Source of the DNA: Burkholderiaceae bacterium
Lineage (GTDB): Bacteria; Pseudomonadota; Gammaproteobacteria; Burkholderiales; Burkholderiaceae_C
Length of the DNA stretch: 64,000 bases
Reading direction: 5' to 3'
Assembly: GCA_031253955.1 (NCBI GenBank)
Contig: JAIRVJ010000010.1
Location: 1 to 64,000 of the forward strand
Part shown: one piece after another, positions 32,901 through 40,597 of the stretch
Position numbering within the stretch: position 1 is the stretch's first letter
How the letters are laid out: the number at the start of each line of letters is the position of its first letter
Program-made: the position numbers and the translations under genes
Notes under the pieces: model-generated
Database searches by the model: none
The model's input: only the letters and a program-made list of their open reading frames with translations
What the model was told of the DNA's origin: nothing

Positions 32901-35744
32901 ATTGTTGATCCGCGTTCTGACGGACAAGGCGTGAACTTGCTCATCAACGCCTACGATGCGGAGAAAAATCCTTTTGTGCGGTGGGAGCGCGATGGCCTGT
33001 TGCGTTATTTTGATCGCCAAAAGGCTGCCCCTGTCACCGGGTCGTTCCAGCCGCAATTGGCTGGGCTGCCCGGCAAACAGGGGCATGGCAAGATTCTAAC
33101 CGAAAAGAATCTCACCGGATGGCGTAACGCCAACGCCAAACCAGTTGAGTCTAGTGCTGATGCTGGCGTGTCTGGCGTAGGCGAGAACACCCTGCCCAAA
33201 GACCCCGGCGTGCGCTTCAAGCGTATCGAAACCGAAGAGGTTTCATCACCGCGCGCTCCGGGCGAATCCCACGAGGCATGGCAGCGCCGCCTGATGAAGG
33301 AGGGCCAGAGGGCGATGCGCTCGGCCGTCAGGCAGGAAGCCATTGCGCAGCGCGACATTGGACGCGGCCTGCTGCGCGCCATGTGGGCCAAGCGCGAGCG
33401 GATGATGGAGCGCGCCCAATCGGCTTTCCGCGATGCCACGCGCTACTTTGACAAGAATGGGGAAAAGGCCAATCTTGAAGCCATCGACCAGTACGAAACG
33501 GGCGGAGCCAAGGCGGTAACCGACCCCACGGCCCGGCTGTTTTTTGCCGCGATGGACGGCGGGTTCGAGCAGCATGTCAGGCGCATTCAGGAACTTGACC
33601 CGGATGCGATGCAGCACCTGATCGAGCATTACTTTCCGCACCTGTGGGAAGACCCGACGAAGGCGGCGGCATGGTATCAGGGCGTCATGGCAAAACGGCC
33701 CTTGCGGGGGGATCGTTCCTTCCTCAAGCAACGCACCCACGCCACGATCAAGGAAGGCATGGCAACGGGCTTGAAACCCATCAGCGCCAACCCGGTCGAT
33801 CACGTGCTGGGCAAGATCGCCCAGATGGACAAGTTCATCACCTTCCTGGAGATGCGCAATGACCTCAAGGAGCGTGGCTGGCTGAAGCAGATGCGCGCGG
33901 GCGAGCGCGTGCCGGCTGGCTTTGCCAGGGTGGAAGACCCGGCATTCCAGATCGCCGGCGGCCTGCAAGGGTACTTCGCGGTGCCGGAGATGATCGCCAG
34001 GGACATCAACAATTACCTCTCGCCCAGCCTGTACCGTTTCGCTGGCTTCAAGGCATTTCGCGTGGTGCAGAACCTGATGATGTCGGCGCGGCTGGGCTGG
34101 TCGGCGTTCCACGCGGGGTTTACCACGCTGGACAATCTGGTGACGCATTTCGACGTGGGCGCGCGCCGCCTGCTGGACGGCGATGTGGACGGCGGCCTGA
34201 AAACGCTGGCCGGATCGCTGATGACGCCCTTCACATCGCCGTATGAAGGCGGGCGGCTCAACAAGATGTGGATGGGCAAGCTCAAGGCCGACCCCGGCAC
34301 CGCCGCGATTCTGGATGCGCTGGAGCAGGGCGGCGCGCGGATGCGTATGCACGCCAGCGAGTGGAACAACGGGCTGGCACAAATGCGCAGGGCCATCGAC
34401 CAGGGCAGCAAGAGCGGCATGGCCCGCAACATCCTGCCGGCGGTGGGCGAACTTTCAAGCTGGGTGATTCACCAGAAGCTGGTGCCGGCCCAAAAAATGA
34501 GCGCCCGCGTGCTGCTGATGAAGTACGCACTGGACAGCGTGGCGGGAAAACTGGGCCACCAGCGCGGCGACTATGCCGGCATTCTCAGTGATATGCACCC
34601 GGACGCCCTCCGGCAGATTGCCACCCGCGTGGTGGACACGGTGGACAACCGGCTGGGGCAGATGACCTACGACAACCAGTTCTGGAACAAGACGGCGCGC
34701 GAACTGGCACAGGTAGCCATCGGCGCCGTGGGCTGGCAGGTGGGCACGCTGCGCACGGTCACGGGGGCTTTGCGCGACATCAAGAACATCGGGATGCACA
34801 CGCCCGAAAAGCTGCTGGCGCCGCTGGACAAGGCGGGCAAGCTGACGGGCGAGGAACTGCCCCGCACGGCCAACCTGAGCTACTTCCTGAGCCTGGCGCT
34901 GACGATTGGCGGCTTGGGCGCAGTGACGCAATACTTGCTGACCGGCAAAGGGCCGGAGGAATTGAAGGATTACGTTTTCCCCAAGACGGGCCGCAAAAAC
35001 CCCGATGGCTCCGACGAGCGCATCTCCTTTCCCACCTACTTGATGGATCATTACAAGCTGGGGGCGCACCCGATTCAGACGGTAAGCCACAAGATACATC
35101 CTGTTTTCAGCGTGTTTCTGGATACCCTGACCAACAAGGACTTCTACGGCAACAAGGTGCGCGACGAAGATGCTCCGTGGGCCAAGCAGGCCGCGCAGGT
35201 GGGCAAGTACCTTGCCGAAGGATTCCTGCCGTATTCCGCCAAGAATTACATGGAAATGGACAAGACGGGAACCGGAGCGGCGGTGAAAGCGGCATCGTTC
35301 TTTGGCATCGCCAAGGCGCCGGCATCCGTGTCGCGTACCGACTTCCAGGCGTTTGTCGCCGAGCACGGCCACAGCGGCAGCGCCATGACGCCAGACCAGG
35401 CTGAAAACAGCCAGGCGCGGCGCGACGCCATTGTTGCCATGCGCCGCGGCGAAGCAGCCGACCTGTCCGGCTTTGCGCCAGCGCAGCAGCGCAGAATGCG
35501 CGCCGAGGCGCAAAAAGACCCGACCGTTGTCCGCTTCGACCGGCTGTCTCTGACCGACAAACTGCGCGCCTGGGACAGGGCCACAGACGATGAACGCCAG
35601 AGGTACAAACTAAAGGCGCTGATCTTGCGCTCGAATGCCCACTCTTTTGCCAATCTGCCGGTCAATGACAAGGATGCAGTTCGAGCCAAGGTCAATGAGG
35701 TGAGAAGGTGGGGTGGCCCAACGGTACTTGCGGAATCGGATTGA
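26946..35744 (+). CDS. Giant polyvalent protein (LPD38-type) with peptidoglycan and protease-like domains
   Basis: 2932 residues. The N-terminus carries the heptad SYEEAFP twice (residues about 7 and 25). Near residue 446, GPDQFIAGTWERLVAKYEP resembles phage-type transglycosylase domains. Residues about 1184-1320 look like an LPD3-type domain. LLHEIQHGIQ (H1501, E1502, H1505) is a zincin-like HExxH motif, and VVLHESIGHYGL follows at 1739. Residues about 1888-2020 resemble the PBECR-type nuclease-like domains of polyvalent proteins. From about 2100 to the end is the LPD38 region with a membrane segment (LSLALTIGGLGAVTQYLL). Such proteins are packaged and injected with the DNA. Domain names beyond LPD38 are tentative. 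Confidence 0.75.
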   Translation: MSAELFSYEEAFPSQPEQSQSGTFSYEEAFPTPASDTQVVTPLPDVPPTPRQRAYDWIASVTGAPNYEQVRKAANDAEATAILAGRSGAAAPEPDITPQQIEDARRIIASGGFETTPGGAVMGAGKHSVAAAKNLLRRAALAQIQAVQLAGNQAWEQSRQSIGGVSQMPQMFAENMFRSATGGIVSPVIPTTPHSPQADIAGGLGDLTGFVAVPAKAAAGVIGATPAAKFLAPAAGDTFAASLAKNIASQSATLGLASAMKESGSAALDSTSAGEAASRVGQAALGGLEMGAEFGLAGSLLPKNNLAQWAGRAAAVSAAQDAIHGATPWDDRPLHEKVFDYGANIFFTRHGDGRISPAARPDMTLRPQPDAVKAEGQALKDVRDASPETPKPQEPKAEDRAPERDSEPDRESGKAAVPGNFDYGQYTRYRRALEAGGKPNPNSSALGPDQFIAGTWERLVAKYEPALSEYLSREELLALRTDPAISTEMVAHLDRENAAALRTEGVPVSNETLYAAHHFGASKSAQFYRAAADTPTESIFSKKVLDANPYLKGKTKAQVLDNWRTRAGQAGADAPAGDLADARAAPEAPRGPGAQEVRGEARGAGPDADLGSEATAPEARDDPLLAQARDEWAAPGDEAGAPTPDAAQAGQPQADAVSRETAPAADSKFPAERQNPQQNIPKIIPEAAPASSPVQAALGRIADGERVRDVLAGLPDEQARMAANAMGRDFANTAKAQNIAQRMAQLPGEKLAERARGAMENVAQKSAAKLSEHQQPSAPAANAPEHVGAPPARPASAVDGHLGQDSVALADGGQPFATREQAAQAKRLQPAMRVVRVDGGWALADKTPAQLAAQAKAAKRLAVARTGKADQPIAAHEFIAGEGGLARAVSHDLGVEGNPRIGNRWLYAGAGKGMTLERATEKLHQAGYIGEHDQNAALEVIRGSLSHPRYTPEGWQQLAEAEGKTRFEDHLAARQEEMGDQELAREQALEDHTDALGDEIAAEHVSDEYGALEKADIPWDEPESNTSREDAMRALGFTEQEIQDDIAKRSSQTQKDSGIRGRADGDGTRASESLRTPPADRNGPSDSASPDARQAGDAELTSYSESDLRQREQQRQTDEALQQRQLKDDEQRAQADAGRASFTLTGSDRPFDAAAARGQTALFSRRRVQGLPGDLGKRTIEPVSLSLQGWDGTRSQLRELATGWYSRELQGRSVHNDDMNVDVHFTSEGKNTAFATSGNLRDGWRSEMVRALPDLVKRAVKVGDSMPDKRRQNDTKAFHTLVAPLNVGDRLLSAKITLREALQDFPGKHHKFYDIAALEIDDGPGLSGAATSGNSADPLHPTGSRPSHISVQHLVSAINSADVRFSFAGRQAQTADQHALSKARQMIAVGEDPADVLKKTGWHQGADGAWRFEISDDDAEPTDKFGLLLGGFSKSARTYGYSLPNVLHHPKLFAAYPELKNYRVYVKNLSGRARAAINLDDQKIFIDKENRIGVAFSDLLHEIQHGIQNIEGFATGGDAGNIAIVQNAARSSIPELRANVREAQRVYADAVDMGYPDNTAAERKAALDKATAELAANEKLANAGDPYDQYRRLAGEVEARNTQTRQLMADAERRGTHPNDTADVQAPDVIVTFNGKDAASAPPPANARDTDVGRGGGLPPEAVQAHADAIRAKWKNAPQIEVVKNLDDPRIPPAVRAEEARQRSQGASGDVEGFFHDGKVYLLADHLQSAADVARVVLHESIGHYGLHGVFGEKLGAVLDQLAWQRRGELAAKAREYGLVPDHVAKDALPGKVYDAMDKTSRRLAAEEMLAELAVKQPQLGFVRRAVAAIRSWLRENLPGFGKLALSDDEIIRDVLLPARRFVQEGRVSNATLDGDSIFSRAPNTKARYEARIDELYAGGKPSLQGVRILDRSDMLGMLGISDGPVHLVESKVEQGRFNHALTAKDWKKVPEWLDNPAAVFDSDTKAGRLVFVAPELVRGSPVRMIVDPRSDGQGVNLLINAYDAEKNPFVRWERDGLLRYFDRQKAAPVTGSFQPQLAGLPGKQGHGKILTEKNLTGWRNANAKPVESSADAGVSGVGENTLPKDPGVRFKRIETEEVSSPRAPGESHEAWQRRLMKEGQRAMRSAVRQEAIAQRDIGRGLLRAMWAKRERMMERAQSAFRDATRYFDKNGEKANLEAIDQYETGGAKAVTDPTARLFFAAMDGGFEQHVRRIQELDPDAMQHLIEHYFPHLWEDPTKAAAWYQGVMAKRPLRGDRSFLKQRTHATIKEGMATGLKPISANPVDHVLGKIAQMDKFITFLEMRNDLKERGWLKQMRAGERVPAGFARVEDPAFQIAGGLQGYFAVPEMIARDINNYLSPSLYRFAGFKAFRVVQNLMMSARLGWSAFHAGFTTLDNLVTHFDVGARRLLDGDVDGGLKTLAGSLMTPFTSPYEGGRLNKMWMGKLKADPGTAAILDALEQGGARMRMHASEWNNGLAQMRRAIDQGSKSGMARNILPAVGELSSWVIHQKLVPAQKMSARVLLMKYALDSVAGKLGHQRGDYAGILSDMHPDALRQIATRVVDTVDNRLGQMTYDNQFWNKTARELAQVAIGAVGWQVGTLRTVTGALRDIKNIGMHTPEKLLAPLDKAGKLTGEELPRTANLSYFLSLALTIGGLGAVTQYLLTGKGPEELKDYVFPKTGRKNPDGSDERISFPTYLMDHYKLGAHPIQTVSHKIHPVFSVFLDTLTNKDFYGNKVRDEDAPWAKQAAQVGKYLAEGFLPYSAKNYMEMDKTGTGAAVKAASFFGIAKAPASVSRTDFQAFVAEHGHSGSAMTPDQAENSQARRDAIVAMRRGEAADLSGFAPAQQRRMRAEAQKDPTVVRFDRLSLTDKLRAWDRATDDERQRYKLKALILRSNAHSFANLPVNDKDAVRAKVNEVRRWGGPTVLAESD

Positions 35745-35824
35745 GATGTGAGCGGCGAAGAACGCTAGGCAGCAGAAGGTGGCTGGGGAGTTGCGAGGGA
35801 GGGTGAATCCGTAGCAGCGGGCGC

Positions 35825-35846
35825 AAAAAAGCCGCCCGTGGGCGGC
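35825..35846 (-). terminator. Terminator of the KilA-N gene
   Basis: On the minus strand GCCGCCC and GGGCGGC form a 7-bp stem followed by six T, 22 bp after the KilA-N stop codon. The stretch 35745-35824 on the other side, after the giant gene, shows no gene and no rightward T-tract terminator. Confidence 0.8.
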
Positions 35847-35867
35847 TGGGGGGTGATGGTGCTGGCG

Positions 35868-36692
35868 TTAGGCTGCTTTATGTAGCTTCTTGTAGAAGAC
35901 TCTCTTGTTGGCGGCTGATTTGGCACTCGGCTTGACGTATCCGATCAGCATGATCTTGTTAAGCGCGATCAATGCGCCAGGGTCACGATCTTTGAAGTAC
36001 TTCGGCGCGTGGTTAGGAAACCAGTCCACGGCCAGCATGGTTGAAAAGTCCCCAAGATACTCAACGGGGTAGAGCTTTGCCGAAACAACACGACCATCCG
36101 GGAATTCGTGCTCGTATGTTGGCAGTTCGTCTGTGTTGAAGTTTTTCTTGTCCTTGAGGTATTTGCAAAACATGCGGCCATGCGCTATGTCGGGCATCAT
36201 GTTTTCCGGCAGTTGGTAGCCTTGCGCTTCCATCGGGGCAACCAGCCGATTGGTCATCTCCTGCAAAACAGAGAACCAACCATTGGGCACCTTGTGGTAA
36301 TTGAGCATGTGGCGCCGTAGGTGATAGGGCAGCTTGGCAGGCTGCTCTTTCCCGGACATCCAATCGAACACCCATTTGGACACCATGACGGCGAACTGTG
36401 GCGAAAGCCACTGTGCGAGATGAATGGCAACTTGTGGATGAACCCATGTGCCTTGCGCCACGTTGGAGCCTCTAAGTGATTGAATTAATTGGGATATGGG
36501 AATTCCCACATCTGGTTCCAAGGCATCCAAGAACTCTTGTGTTGACTTGAGGCGAGTGTAGTCCGCCATCAACTTGCCGGCAGCCTTGCACATGGCCGTC
36601 GCGTTGATGTATCCATCTGATGTGCGTTGCTCAACGACGGAATTCTGCACGTGGTGCGCGATGAACGGAAGGGATAGTTGATGCGTCGGCAT
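35868..36692 (-). CDS. KilA-N domain protein
   Basis: 274 residues with AAAGGAG nine bases before the ATG. The KilA-N domain covers about residues 15-115: GYINATAMCKAAGKLMADY, then GTWVHPQVAIHLAQWLSPQF and VMVSKWVFDWMSG. This DNA-binding domain occurs in phage antirepressors and lethal genes such as P1 kilA. The C-terminal 150 residues are unlike the common ANT or ORF6C partners and are unassigned. Divergent from a strong rightward promoter 47 bp upstream of its start. Confidence 0.85.
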   Translation of the reverse strand: MPTHQLSLPFIAHHVQNSVVEQRTSDGYINATAMCKAAGKLMADYTRLKSTQEFLDALEPDVGIPISQLIQSLRGSNVAQGTWVHPQVAIHLAQWLSPQFAVMVSKWVFDWMSGKEQPAKLPYHLRRHMLNYHKVPNGWFSVLQEMTNRLVAPMEAQGYQLPENMMPDIAHGRMFCKYLKDKKNFNTDELPTYEHEFPDGRVVSAKLYPVEYLGDFSTMLAVDWFPNHAPKYFKDRDPGALIALNKIMLIGYVKPSAKSAANKRVFYKKLHKAA

Positions 36693-36738
36693 GGATTGCT
36701 CCTTTGTTGTGCCTCCGCGTCATGTTGTGCAACAACGC

Positions 36739-36767
36739 TTGACACCAGTGTTTTGCGTTGCTACACT
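36739..36767 (+). promoter_or_regulatory. Sigma70 promoter of a short rightward transcript
   Basis: TTGACA at 36739-36744, exactly 17 bp, then TACACT at 36762-36767. Just upstream, GTTGTGCAAC is an imperfect palindrome that could be an operator shared with the KilA-N promoter. Predicted start about 36774. Confidence 0.75.
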
Positions 36768-36773
36768 TCATGA

Positions 36774-36872
36774 CGCGCTTTGAAAAAGTACAGACAGGTT
36801 CCCCGTCAAGAGATTGTCTGCACGCCATACCAAAGTGAAGGCCGCCGCCATCTTTGCGCGGCGGTTTTTTTT
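36774..36872 (+). ncRNA. Predicted phage small RNA, about 99 nt
   Basis: Bounded by the promoter at 36739-36767 and a rho-independent terminator at 36842-36872 (stem CCGCCGC/GCGGCGG, then eight T). The only reading frame in it is 22 codons (ATG 36770 to TGA 36838), and its ATG lies upstream of the predicted start, so translation is doubtful. An internal hairpin is possible at 36793-36822 (CAGACAGG...). Target unknown; divergence from kilA suggests regulation of the lytic switch or of host mRNA. Confidence 0.55.
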
Positions 36873-37013
36873 GGTCCCGATATTTTACTCGGTTCCTGTC
36901 AAAAATACCAGTGGTTAAGTTAGGCTTTCCTGCGCTTCACCTCCCCACCTCACGCCCCGCCCCCACCGGCTCTGCCAGTGCGCCAAATAGTGAGCGCGGC
37001 ACGCGCTTAATGA
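36873..37013. other. Non-coding gap between small RNA terminator and beta-helix gene
   Basis: No convincing frame, promoter or repeat. Contains only a C-rich stretch (CCCCACCTCACGCCCCGCCCCC). Confidence 0.5.
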
Positions 37014-37457
37014 TTACTTGTCGACGCTCCAAGACGATATATGCCCGCCGGTGATGTTTGCATCGCCTTCAATCGCTACATGGTCGCCGATGGTGGCGTT
37101 GCCGCCGATGCGCGCACGGGTGCCAATCCGCGCATGGCCGCAGACCAAGGTATCGCCATTGACCGTGGCATGGCCGTAGATCACGGCATCGCAGGTGATC
37201 CAGGCATCGTCGCTGACGCTGGCATGGTCGCCGACGATGGCGGCGTCCAGAATGCGCGCGTTGCCGCTGACCTTGGCATGGCCGCCAACCCAGGCGATGT
37301 CATCGTGCGGCAAGTTGCCCTCGTGCTCGATATAGCCGCCCAGGTCGCCGGGCTTGACGCCGTGCTGCTCGATTGCAACCAGCGCGCGAATGCGCTTGAG
37401 CGTGCGCCCAGGTTTGATCACAATCTCGTCTCCGGGAACAAATTCGTACTTGTTCAT
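37014..37457 (-). CDS. Left-handed beta-helix (hexapeptide-like) phage protein
   Basis: 147 residues. After a short leader (EFVPGDEIVIKPGRTLKRIRAL) and GVKPGDLGGYIEHEGNL, the rest is a run of short 'A.V.gnA.i' repeats (AKVSGNARILDAAIVGDHAS and so on), a left-handed beta-helix. Similar proteins occur near integrase genes of many prophages and are related to YdcK-like proteins. No acetyl-CoA-transferase active site can be pointed out. Function unknown. Confidence 0.75.
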   Translation of the reverse strand: MNKYEFVPGDEIVIKPGRTLKRIRALVAIEQHGVKPGDLGGYIEHEGNLPHDDIAWVGGHAKVSGNARILDAAIVGDHASVSDDAWITCDAVIYGHATVNGDTLVCGHARIGTRARIGGNATIGDHVAIEGDANITGGHISSWSVDK

Positions 37458-37481
37458 TGGCTTTTTCCTTGCGGCGGCGCC

Positions 37482-38486
37482 TCAAAGCTTGTCCGCCAGC
37501 GCCTGCGCGCTGGGGTTGACATAGACAAGCGCGTGTCTTGGATCGCGCCAGCCGAACACGCGGCAAAACTCCGGGAACGAAAGCTTTCCAGGTTGTCCCA
37601 CAGTTGCGCCGATGCGCGTGGCCGCAGTGTGGCGGGCGTCGTGAAATGTGAAACCGCCCTGCCCTGCCTGCTGGCGTGCTTTGCGAAACAGCGCGTCCCT
37701 CGTGCCGGAATTGACCAAGAACACCACACGCTCATCGACGCTGCGCAGCTTTTCGATCAGGCGGGCCGACTTGCGGGATAGGGGCACATCCCTGGCATCG
37801 CCGTTTTTCGTAACGGGCAGCGTGACCCACTTGGGATGCACTCTGTCCCACGTCAGTCCGGTAATCTCGCTGGCCCTCATCCCCGTCCGCAGTGCGAGCA
37901 TAAAGGCGTAGCCGACCTGCGCCGTGAGCGTGAGCGGTGGTTTCCCTGGATGGTAGCCAAGCTGGCGTAGCATGGCCTTTATCTCGGCTCTGGAAATGAC
38001 GCGCTCGCGGTGTTTTGGCTCCGGCGGGCGGCGCACGTCGGCAAGCTGGCTGCGGGCGATCCAGCGCCATTCTTTGACGGCGTGCGAGAGTACGGAGCCA
38101 AGCACGCTCATTTCGCGCAGTACGGCCCCGGCGCTCACGCTTTTTAGCCTGGCATCGCGCCAGCGGATCAGGTGATCTGGCAGCAGGCGAGCCAGCGGCT
38201 GGGCGCACGGCAGATCGGGGTGGCGTAGCATGTGGCTGATGCAAATAGCTTCCCACCTGCCGCTTTTGTGCATTGGCGAGACTTCCTCGCGGAACTTGTT
38301 CAGCGCGTCGCCCAGCGTTTTGACTTCGCCGCCGCGCTGGTTGGCGATGGCCTTCAATTCCAGTTTGCGCCGGGCCTGCCATTCATCGGCTTCGCGCCGC
38401 GTAGCGAACGTAGCAGACTCGCGCACGTCGCCGACCTTGAACTGTACACCCCACACGCCATTGGCGCGTTTGACAGGCTTTCCCAT
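37482..38486 (-). CDS. int: Tyrosine-recombinase integrase
   Basis: 334 residues from MGKPVKRANG (upstream in-frame ATG at 38612 reaches into the repeat region by the tRNA and is less likely). N-terminal arm-binding-like region, then a catalytic domain with the expected residues: Arg in LRTGMRASEITGLTW, the HDARHTAATR box (H-x-x-R-H), and the C-terminal H-x(n)-Y in RDPRHALVYVNPS. It would recombine attP with tRNA-Asn, whose 3' end lies 131 bp upstream of its start. Confidence 0.9.
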   Translation of the reverse strand: MGKPVKRANGVWGVQFKVGDVRESATFATRREADEWQARRKLELKAIANQRGGEVKTLGDALNKFREEVSPMHKSGRWEAICISHMLRHPDLPCAQPLARLLPDHLIRWRDARLKSVSAGAVLREMSVLGSVLSHAVKEWRWIARSQLADVRRPPEPKHRERVISRAEIKAMLRQLGYHPGKPPLTLTAQVGYAFMLALRTGMRASEITGLTWDRVHPKWVTLPVTKNGDARDVPLSRKSARLIEKLRSVDERVVFLVNSGTRDALFRKARQQAGQGGFTFHDARHTAATRIGATVGQPGKLSFPEFCRVFGWRDPRHALVYVNPSAQALADKL

Positions 38487-38616
38487 TGGGCTTTCCGTCG
38501 GTAATTTTTTGGGCCAACGTTTGCACGCAGGCAGTGAAAACGGACGAAAAAATACCGCCCGCAGGCGATATCTTAGAGGGAAATTGCACTTTATTTCACT
38601 GTCAAAGTGCAAACAT

Positions 38617-38692
38617 TGGCTCCCCGACCTGGGCTCGAACCAGGGACCTACGGATTAACAGTCCGGCGCTCTACCGACTGAGCTATCGGGGA
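38617..38692 (-). tRNA. tRNA-Asn (GTT)
   Basis: 76 nt including an encoded CCA. The acceptor TCCCCGA pairs with TCGGGGA, with discriminator G; anticodon loop CTGTTAA gives GTT; the T-arm contains GGTTCGAGCC. The 3' end faces the integrase, so it is the likely prophage insertion site, with attR in this tRNA gene. Confidence 0.95.
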
Positions 38693-38766
38693 ACAAGCTT
38701 TATATTTTAGCATGAACTGTCCGCTGCGCCCAGCGCCGGGTGCGATTCAAAGTGATGTGCCCACCT

Positions 38767-38858
38767 CGTCATTTCCGCGGAGGCGGGAATCCAGGCGGCG
38801 TATCCATCTTCCGGCGATAACCACGGCCCACTGGATTCCCGCCTCCGCGGGAATGACG
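38767..38858. repeat. CGTCATTCCCGC-type inverted-repeat element
   Basis: Two 28-bp arms, nearly perfectly complementary: CGTCATTTCCGCGGAGGCGG... at 38767 and its mirror ending ...GCGGGAATGACG at 38858. Each arm is itself palindromic. Same family at 40378-40491 and 55419-55500. Lies in the 250-bp gap between tRNA-Asn and maf, which has no gene. Confidence 0.85.
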
Positions 38859-38946
38859 AAGGAAAGGTCGTGGCTTGAACATCACTTTAAATCGCACCCC
38901 CCAGCGCCTCATCACGCACAGCTCGTGGCCGTAGGACAATCGCCCC

Positions 38947-39528
38947 ATGCCACGCCGTCTGATTCTTGCCTCCACGTCGCGTTACCGGCGTGAGTTGCTG
39001 GCGCGTTTGCGCGTTCCTTTCGACGCGGTCGCGCCCGAGGTCGATGAAGCGCCGTTGCCAAGCGAAGCGCCGCGCGCGCTGGCCGAGCGGCTGGCGCTGG
39101 CCAAGGCGCGGGTGGTGGCGGCGCGCTACCCGGATGCCATCGTGATCGGTTCCGATCAGGTGGCCGATCTGGACGGCGCGGCCCTGGGCAAACCCGGCAC
39201 GCACGCGCGCGCCGCCGCGCAGCTTGCGCGCATGAGCGGGCGGCGCGTGGTCTTTCAGACTGCCGTCGCGGTGGTGTGCCAGGCCACGGGTTATCTGGGG
39301 CAGGAGCTGACCGCCGTCGAAGTGAAATTCCGCCTGCTTGCCTTGGATGAGATCGAACGCTACCTGCGCGCCGAGCAGCCCTACGACTGCGCGGGCAGCG
39401 CCAAGAGCGAGGGGGTAGGCATCGCGCTGCTGGATGCGATCCACAGCGACGATCCCACGGCGCTGATCGGCCTGCCGCTCATCCGCACCGCCCGCCTGCT
39501 GCGCGCCGCCGGCGTGCTCATCCCATGA
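38947..39528 (+). CDS. Maf family nucleotide pyrophosphatase (YceF-type)
   Basis: 193 residues, the usual length. Starts RLILASTSRYRRELLARL, the Maf signature, with APEVDE and the catalytic Asp in VIGSDQVADLDG. YceF-type enzymes remove m7GTP and related modified nucleotides. Its stop is overlapped by the methyltransferase start, so the two are cotranscribed. Confidence 0.9.
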   Translation: MPRRLILASTSRYRRELLARLRVPFDAVAPEVDEAPLPSEAPRALAERLALAKARVVAARYPDAIVIGSDQVADLDGAALGKPGTHARAAAQLARMSGRRVVFQTAVAVVCQATGYLGQELTAVEVKFRLLALDEIERYLRAEQPYDCAGSAKSEGVGIALLDAIHSDDPTALIGLPLIRTARLLRAAGVLIP

Positions 39529-40295
39529 AGGCTACGCTATATCTGGTTCCCACGCCGCTGGATCACGGCTGCCAGCAGCTCACGCCGCTGGCTGACGTGC
39601 TGCCCCAGGGCGCCATTGCCATCGCCGCGCGCCTGACGCACTGGATTTGCGAAAACGCCAAAAGCTGCCGCGCCTTCCTCAAGCGCGTGGACGCCACACA
39701 GCCGCTGGCCGCGCCAGTGCAGGCACAAAAGATCCACGAGCTGCCGCGCGCCGCGCACAAAAAGGGCGATCATGGGAGCTTCAATTTCGATCCCCAGCCG
39801 CTGATCGCCGCCGCCCAGGCCAGGCACGACGTAGGGCTGATCAGCGAAGCGGGCATGCCGGCGGTGGCCGACCCCGGCAGTTCGGTCGTGCGCGCCGCGC
39901 ACGAGTTGGGCATGGCGGTCGTGCCGCTGGTTGGCCCAGCTTCCATTTTGTTGGCGCTGGCCGCCAGCGGGTTGAACGGCCAGAACTTCGCCTTCACCGG
40001 CTACCTGCCGCAAGAAGCCGCCGCGCGCAGCGCCCGCATCCGCGAACTGGAGGCGCTGGCGCAAAAAACGGGGCAGACCCAGCTTTTCATCGAAACGCCC
40101 TACCGCAACGCCGCGCTGTGGCAGGCGCTGCTGCAAACGCTTGGCCCGCAAACGCACCTTGCGGTACACAGCGGCCTGACGCTGGCCGCGCAACACAGCC
40201 GCATGGCGAGCGTGGCCGATTGGCGCGCCATACCGCAGCAAGCAGCATGGCGGCAGGCGCTGGCGCTGCCGACCCTGTTTGCCATCGGCAAGTGA
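39525..40295 (+). CDS. SAM-dependent methyltransferase, RsmI-like (tetrapyrrole methylase fold)
   Basis: 256 residues. ATLYLVPTPLDHGCQ at the start, LISEAGMPAVADPGSSVVRAAH in the middle and LVGPASILLALAASGLNGQNFAFTGYLP are those of the RsmI family, in which RsmI 2'-O-methylates C1402 of 16S rRNA. This copy is the paralogue common beside maf in Burkholderiales rather than the rsmI near the diaA/yraN genes. The substrate is uncertain. Confidence 0.8.
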   Translation: MKATLYLVPTPLDHGCQQLTPLADVLPQGAIAIAARLTHWICENAKSCRAFLKRVDATQPLAAPVQAQKIHELPRAAHKKGDHGSFNFDPQPLIAAAQARHDVGLISEAGMPAVADPGSSVVRAAHELGMAVVPLVGPASILLALAASGLNGQNFAFTGYLPQEAAARSARIRELEALAQKTGQTQLFIETPYRNAALWQALLQTLGPQTHLAVHSGLTLAAQHSRMASVADWRAIPQQAAWRQALALPTLFAIGK

Positions 40296-40377
40296 GCGTG
40301 GTTTTCTCCCTTCCCCCCGCCCTATCCAAGAACCTCTCCGAAGAGCAGGTTGTTTCTGGTAATTTGGATATATGCCT

Positions 40378-40491
40378 CGTCATTCCCGCGAAGTTCCACG
40401 TCATGCCCGCGCAGGCGGGAACTGACAGGGAATCCATGGGCGTCATCTCGAAGCCAACGCTTTCTGGATTCCCGCCTTCGCGGGAATGACG
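40378..40491. repeat. CGTCATTCCCGC-type inverted-repeat element, enlarged copy
   Basis: 114 bp from CGTCATTCCCGCG to CGCGGGAATGACG. The left arm seems to hold two partial copies in tandem (ATTCCCGCGAAGTTCC then ATGCCCGCGCAGGCGG). A CTCTCCCGC hairpin follows at about 40560-40580. The rest of 40296-40597 has no gene. Confidence 0.85.
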
Positions 40492-40597
40492 AAGGAAAAG
40501 TTGTTTCGCGCACGGTGGCCGGTTCCAAGGCGCAAGCCGGCAGCGCCGCGCTGCACCAGTCTCTCCCGCAAGCGGGAGATGGAAAAGCCATACACGC

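Noticed and set aside
36770-36838. 22-codon frame in the small RNA
   Set aside because: Its ATG precedes the predicted transcription start and it has no ribosome-binding site.
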